Source of the DNA: Mermis nigrescens
Lineage: Eukaryota; Nematoda; Enoplea; Mermithida; Mermithidae
NCBI GenBank assembly: GCA_036768485.1
Contig: JAVLUZ010000743.1
Span: 308,588 to 372,587, forward strand
Direction: 5' to 3'
DNA: 64,000 nucleotides
In this document: in pieces, positions 62,382 through 64,000 of the stretch
How positions within the stretch are numbered: position 1 is the first letter of the stretch
Layout: each line of letters begins with the position of its first letter
Notes under the pieces: generated by a model
Seen by the model: only the letters and a program-made list of their open reading frames with translations
Databases searched by the model: none
What the model was told of the DNA's origin: nothing
Made by a program: the position numbers and the translations under genes

Positions 62382-62669
62382 TTGGTCGATAATCCGTCCT
62401 GCCGCGATGGTATAAAAACGTGCTCTGAAATTGAGTCCGTGGCCTCCAAACTGAAAAAAGGGTCAAAGTTGTTCAGAGCTGCTGCCAACAGATACATGCG
62501 GACTTGCCGAATGTGCGACGCGGACATCCCGTGGTCAGGCTACCATTGCAGAAACTTTCACAAAATTTGCTTTGACAATGACATCAAACGAAAATGTTCG
62601 AGTAAAAAGGTTAAGCGAAAAGCCCGCTATCAAATGTTGTGCGCCAGGGCTTGCGGCGTTTGCGCCTGA
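62382..62669 (+). CDS. ShKT-domain protein fragment (two domains)
   Basis: One open stretch without its own ATG, so probably an internal or last exon; stop at 62667-62669. The second domain has the six-Cys ShKT pattern C-x6-C-x8-C-x14-C-x3-C-x2-C, ending CARACGVC. The first domain keeps only four Cys, ending YMRTCRMC; the third Cys and one of the last three are replaced. ShKT modules bind channels or act as adhesion/inhibitor domains in secreted invertebrate proteins and often accompany astacins; nothing shows a specific role. Strand is opposite to the astacin gene. Confidence 0.65.
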   Translation: MVDNPSCRDGIKTCSEIESVASKLKKGSKLFRAAANRYMRTCRMCDADIPWSGYHCRNFHKICFDNDIKRKCSSKKVKRKARYQMLCARACGVCA

Positions 62670-64000
62670 GCGTTGGGAGAAATTCTTAGCAAATGGGCAA
62701 AAAACCAATTGAATAGCACTTTTTTACTATAAAATTCACTTCGAGGCCGATTTGGGGGTGATTCTGGTGTTGCAAAACTGAATTACAGGCGCGGGGATAG
62801 GGTGACTAGGTCCTCCCAAAAATTTGGAAATATGTGAATATTGTTTAGAAGAGTCCCATAATGAAAAAACTGAACATCTTTAAAGCAGATATCCAACTTC
62901 AGAATATTCGTCCCCAAATTCAGAAGGCCAGCTATGCTACCAGACACTGACGGAAAAACGTGTCAAATACTGAATGCTAGGACTTATTAGGAGTCTACCG
63001 ATATAAATCTTCAGAACTCCACCACGCCCAGATGTATGAGTTGGGACCTCCGCGGATTGCGGTAGACCTAGGTTTAAATCTATTGGTGCTTTTTACGATT
63101 TTTCTGCATATTAGACACCCGCAGAATTTCCTCGGTTCCCATGTTGACCTCCACAATGGTTTCTGTGGTTACCCGCTTATGCCATTGACCCCAGAATTTT
63201 TGACTTTCAAGGAGACAGGGAGAAATTAATGTTTTAAACTCAATCCGCTTTTTTTTGGCTTAAAAATATCAATTTTTGGCTTTTTGCTTAATGAAACAAA
63301 TGTCGTTCAATTTAAATAAAATTTTGTAAATTATTTTCTAGAATAGGAAATCATTTCTGAAAAGGTAAAAAATATTATTTCTTAAGCTTACTCGTCAGTT
63401 TTACGCCAAAAAGGCCCTCTATTGTTGAAAGTATTATTTTTTTAGTTTCATATTCTTGAATGATTACGGGCTGGGGATACTCCTGGATTATTTGTCCCTT
63501 CATGTTTGGTTGCTTGTCCTTTCTATGTTAGCGAATGAGCACACTATACCTGCCCCATTTATATTTACTTCGTTTCTTGGTGTTTTCACTTAAGAAATTT
63601 TTTCCTAGCTTCGTACATACATATGTACCGATGCGCGATCTGATTGTCTTTTTATGGGACTCGTTTCGTAATTCTCGAATTACTTCCTTTGCTGATCGAT
63701 GATGATTTGATTGTCTCTTCGTCTTACATACTTTTTTGTTTTATGTATTCTATTTCGAAAACGTTTAAATATTTTCAAATATTTTTCCTATTATAGAGAA
63801 TAAAAGGCTACTTTAATGGAACTCGGAGTGTTGCTACCTATGAAGATCTTGACGTTACAATTTTATCCATCTGATTGGATCCATGTGACTTAAATGGAAA
63901 CATTCAAAATGTTGATAGCATCGCATCTTTTGTGCGAAGGTATAGCAGGCGCACTTACGCTCTTTCTTAATATTGTCATCTCCGTTGATTTATAATTGCG
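62670..64000. other. No gene seen to the window end
   Basis: AT-rich host sequence. One open frame near 63032-63229 has no recognisable motif. Confidence 0.45.

Overview
The window is eukaryotic and almost certainly from an invertebrate animal. Host DNA is AT-rich and full of small inverted-repeat transposons. It contains exons of astacin (M12A) metalloproteases with recognisable splice sites, a two-domain ShKT protein, and LINE and LTR retrotransposon remnants. Multiple astacin and ShKT genes would suit a nematode, but I cannot fix the phylum. The coordinates include one 100-base run of N (5978-6077).

The centre (7581-28782, 21.2 kb) is a Polinton/Maverick, a virus-like DNA transposon of the adintovirus type, with a second, smaller Polinton nested inside it. 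The outer element has ~475-bp terminal inverted repeats (TIRs) and a 5-bp target duplication. It carries a protein-primed family B DNA polymerase with OTU-like and nuclease-like domains, a TBP-like gene, an integrase, a packaging ATPase, and a structural block (two small virion-type proteins, a conserved unknown, major capsid, adenain-like protease, minor capsid). The inner element (14950-24343, 9.4 kb) has its own AGTAGTAATGG TIRs and a perfect 6-bp target duplication (ATCCAT). It inserted into the last codons of the outer ATPase gene. It carries a different, chromodomain-bearing integrase, an intact TBP-like gene, an intact ATPase, a closely related structural block with several frameshifts, an alpha-crystallin-like protein and a membrane glycoprotein. 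It has no polymerase catalytic domain, only a 255-residue piece like the N-terminus of another Polinton polymerase.

The most unusual system is transcriptional. Both elements encode a TATA-binding-protein homologue. A box TATAAATA (usually GTCTATAAATACT) sits 32-48 nt upstream of the start codon of 14 genes on both strands, and the distance is nearly the same in paired inner and outer genes. I infer an element-encoded TBP/TATA regulon. Each element also has an AT-rich array of ~21-bp units around the same palindromic core (TGCTTAAGCA), a palindrome ~45 bp inside each terminus, and a tRNA-like Pol III-type module (A box, B box, T-run) at the inner edge of each TIR.

Around the Polinton: 1-5977 and 48017-54116 are copies of one segment of an astacin gene on the minus strand. 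The copy at 50.8 kb has HDxxH in place of HExxH. The Polinton sits in a host repeat whose uninterrupted copy, with the empty target site, lies at 35405-37378. Further right are a degraded LINE (33.5-34.9 kb), an LTR-element remnant (37.4-41.65 kb), a large imperfect inverted repeat (42.0-47.3 kb), a 16-bp minisatellite (55.5-56.0 kb) and the ShKT gene (62.4 kb).
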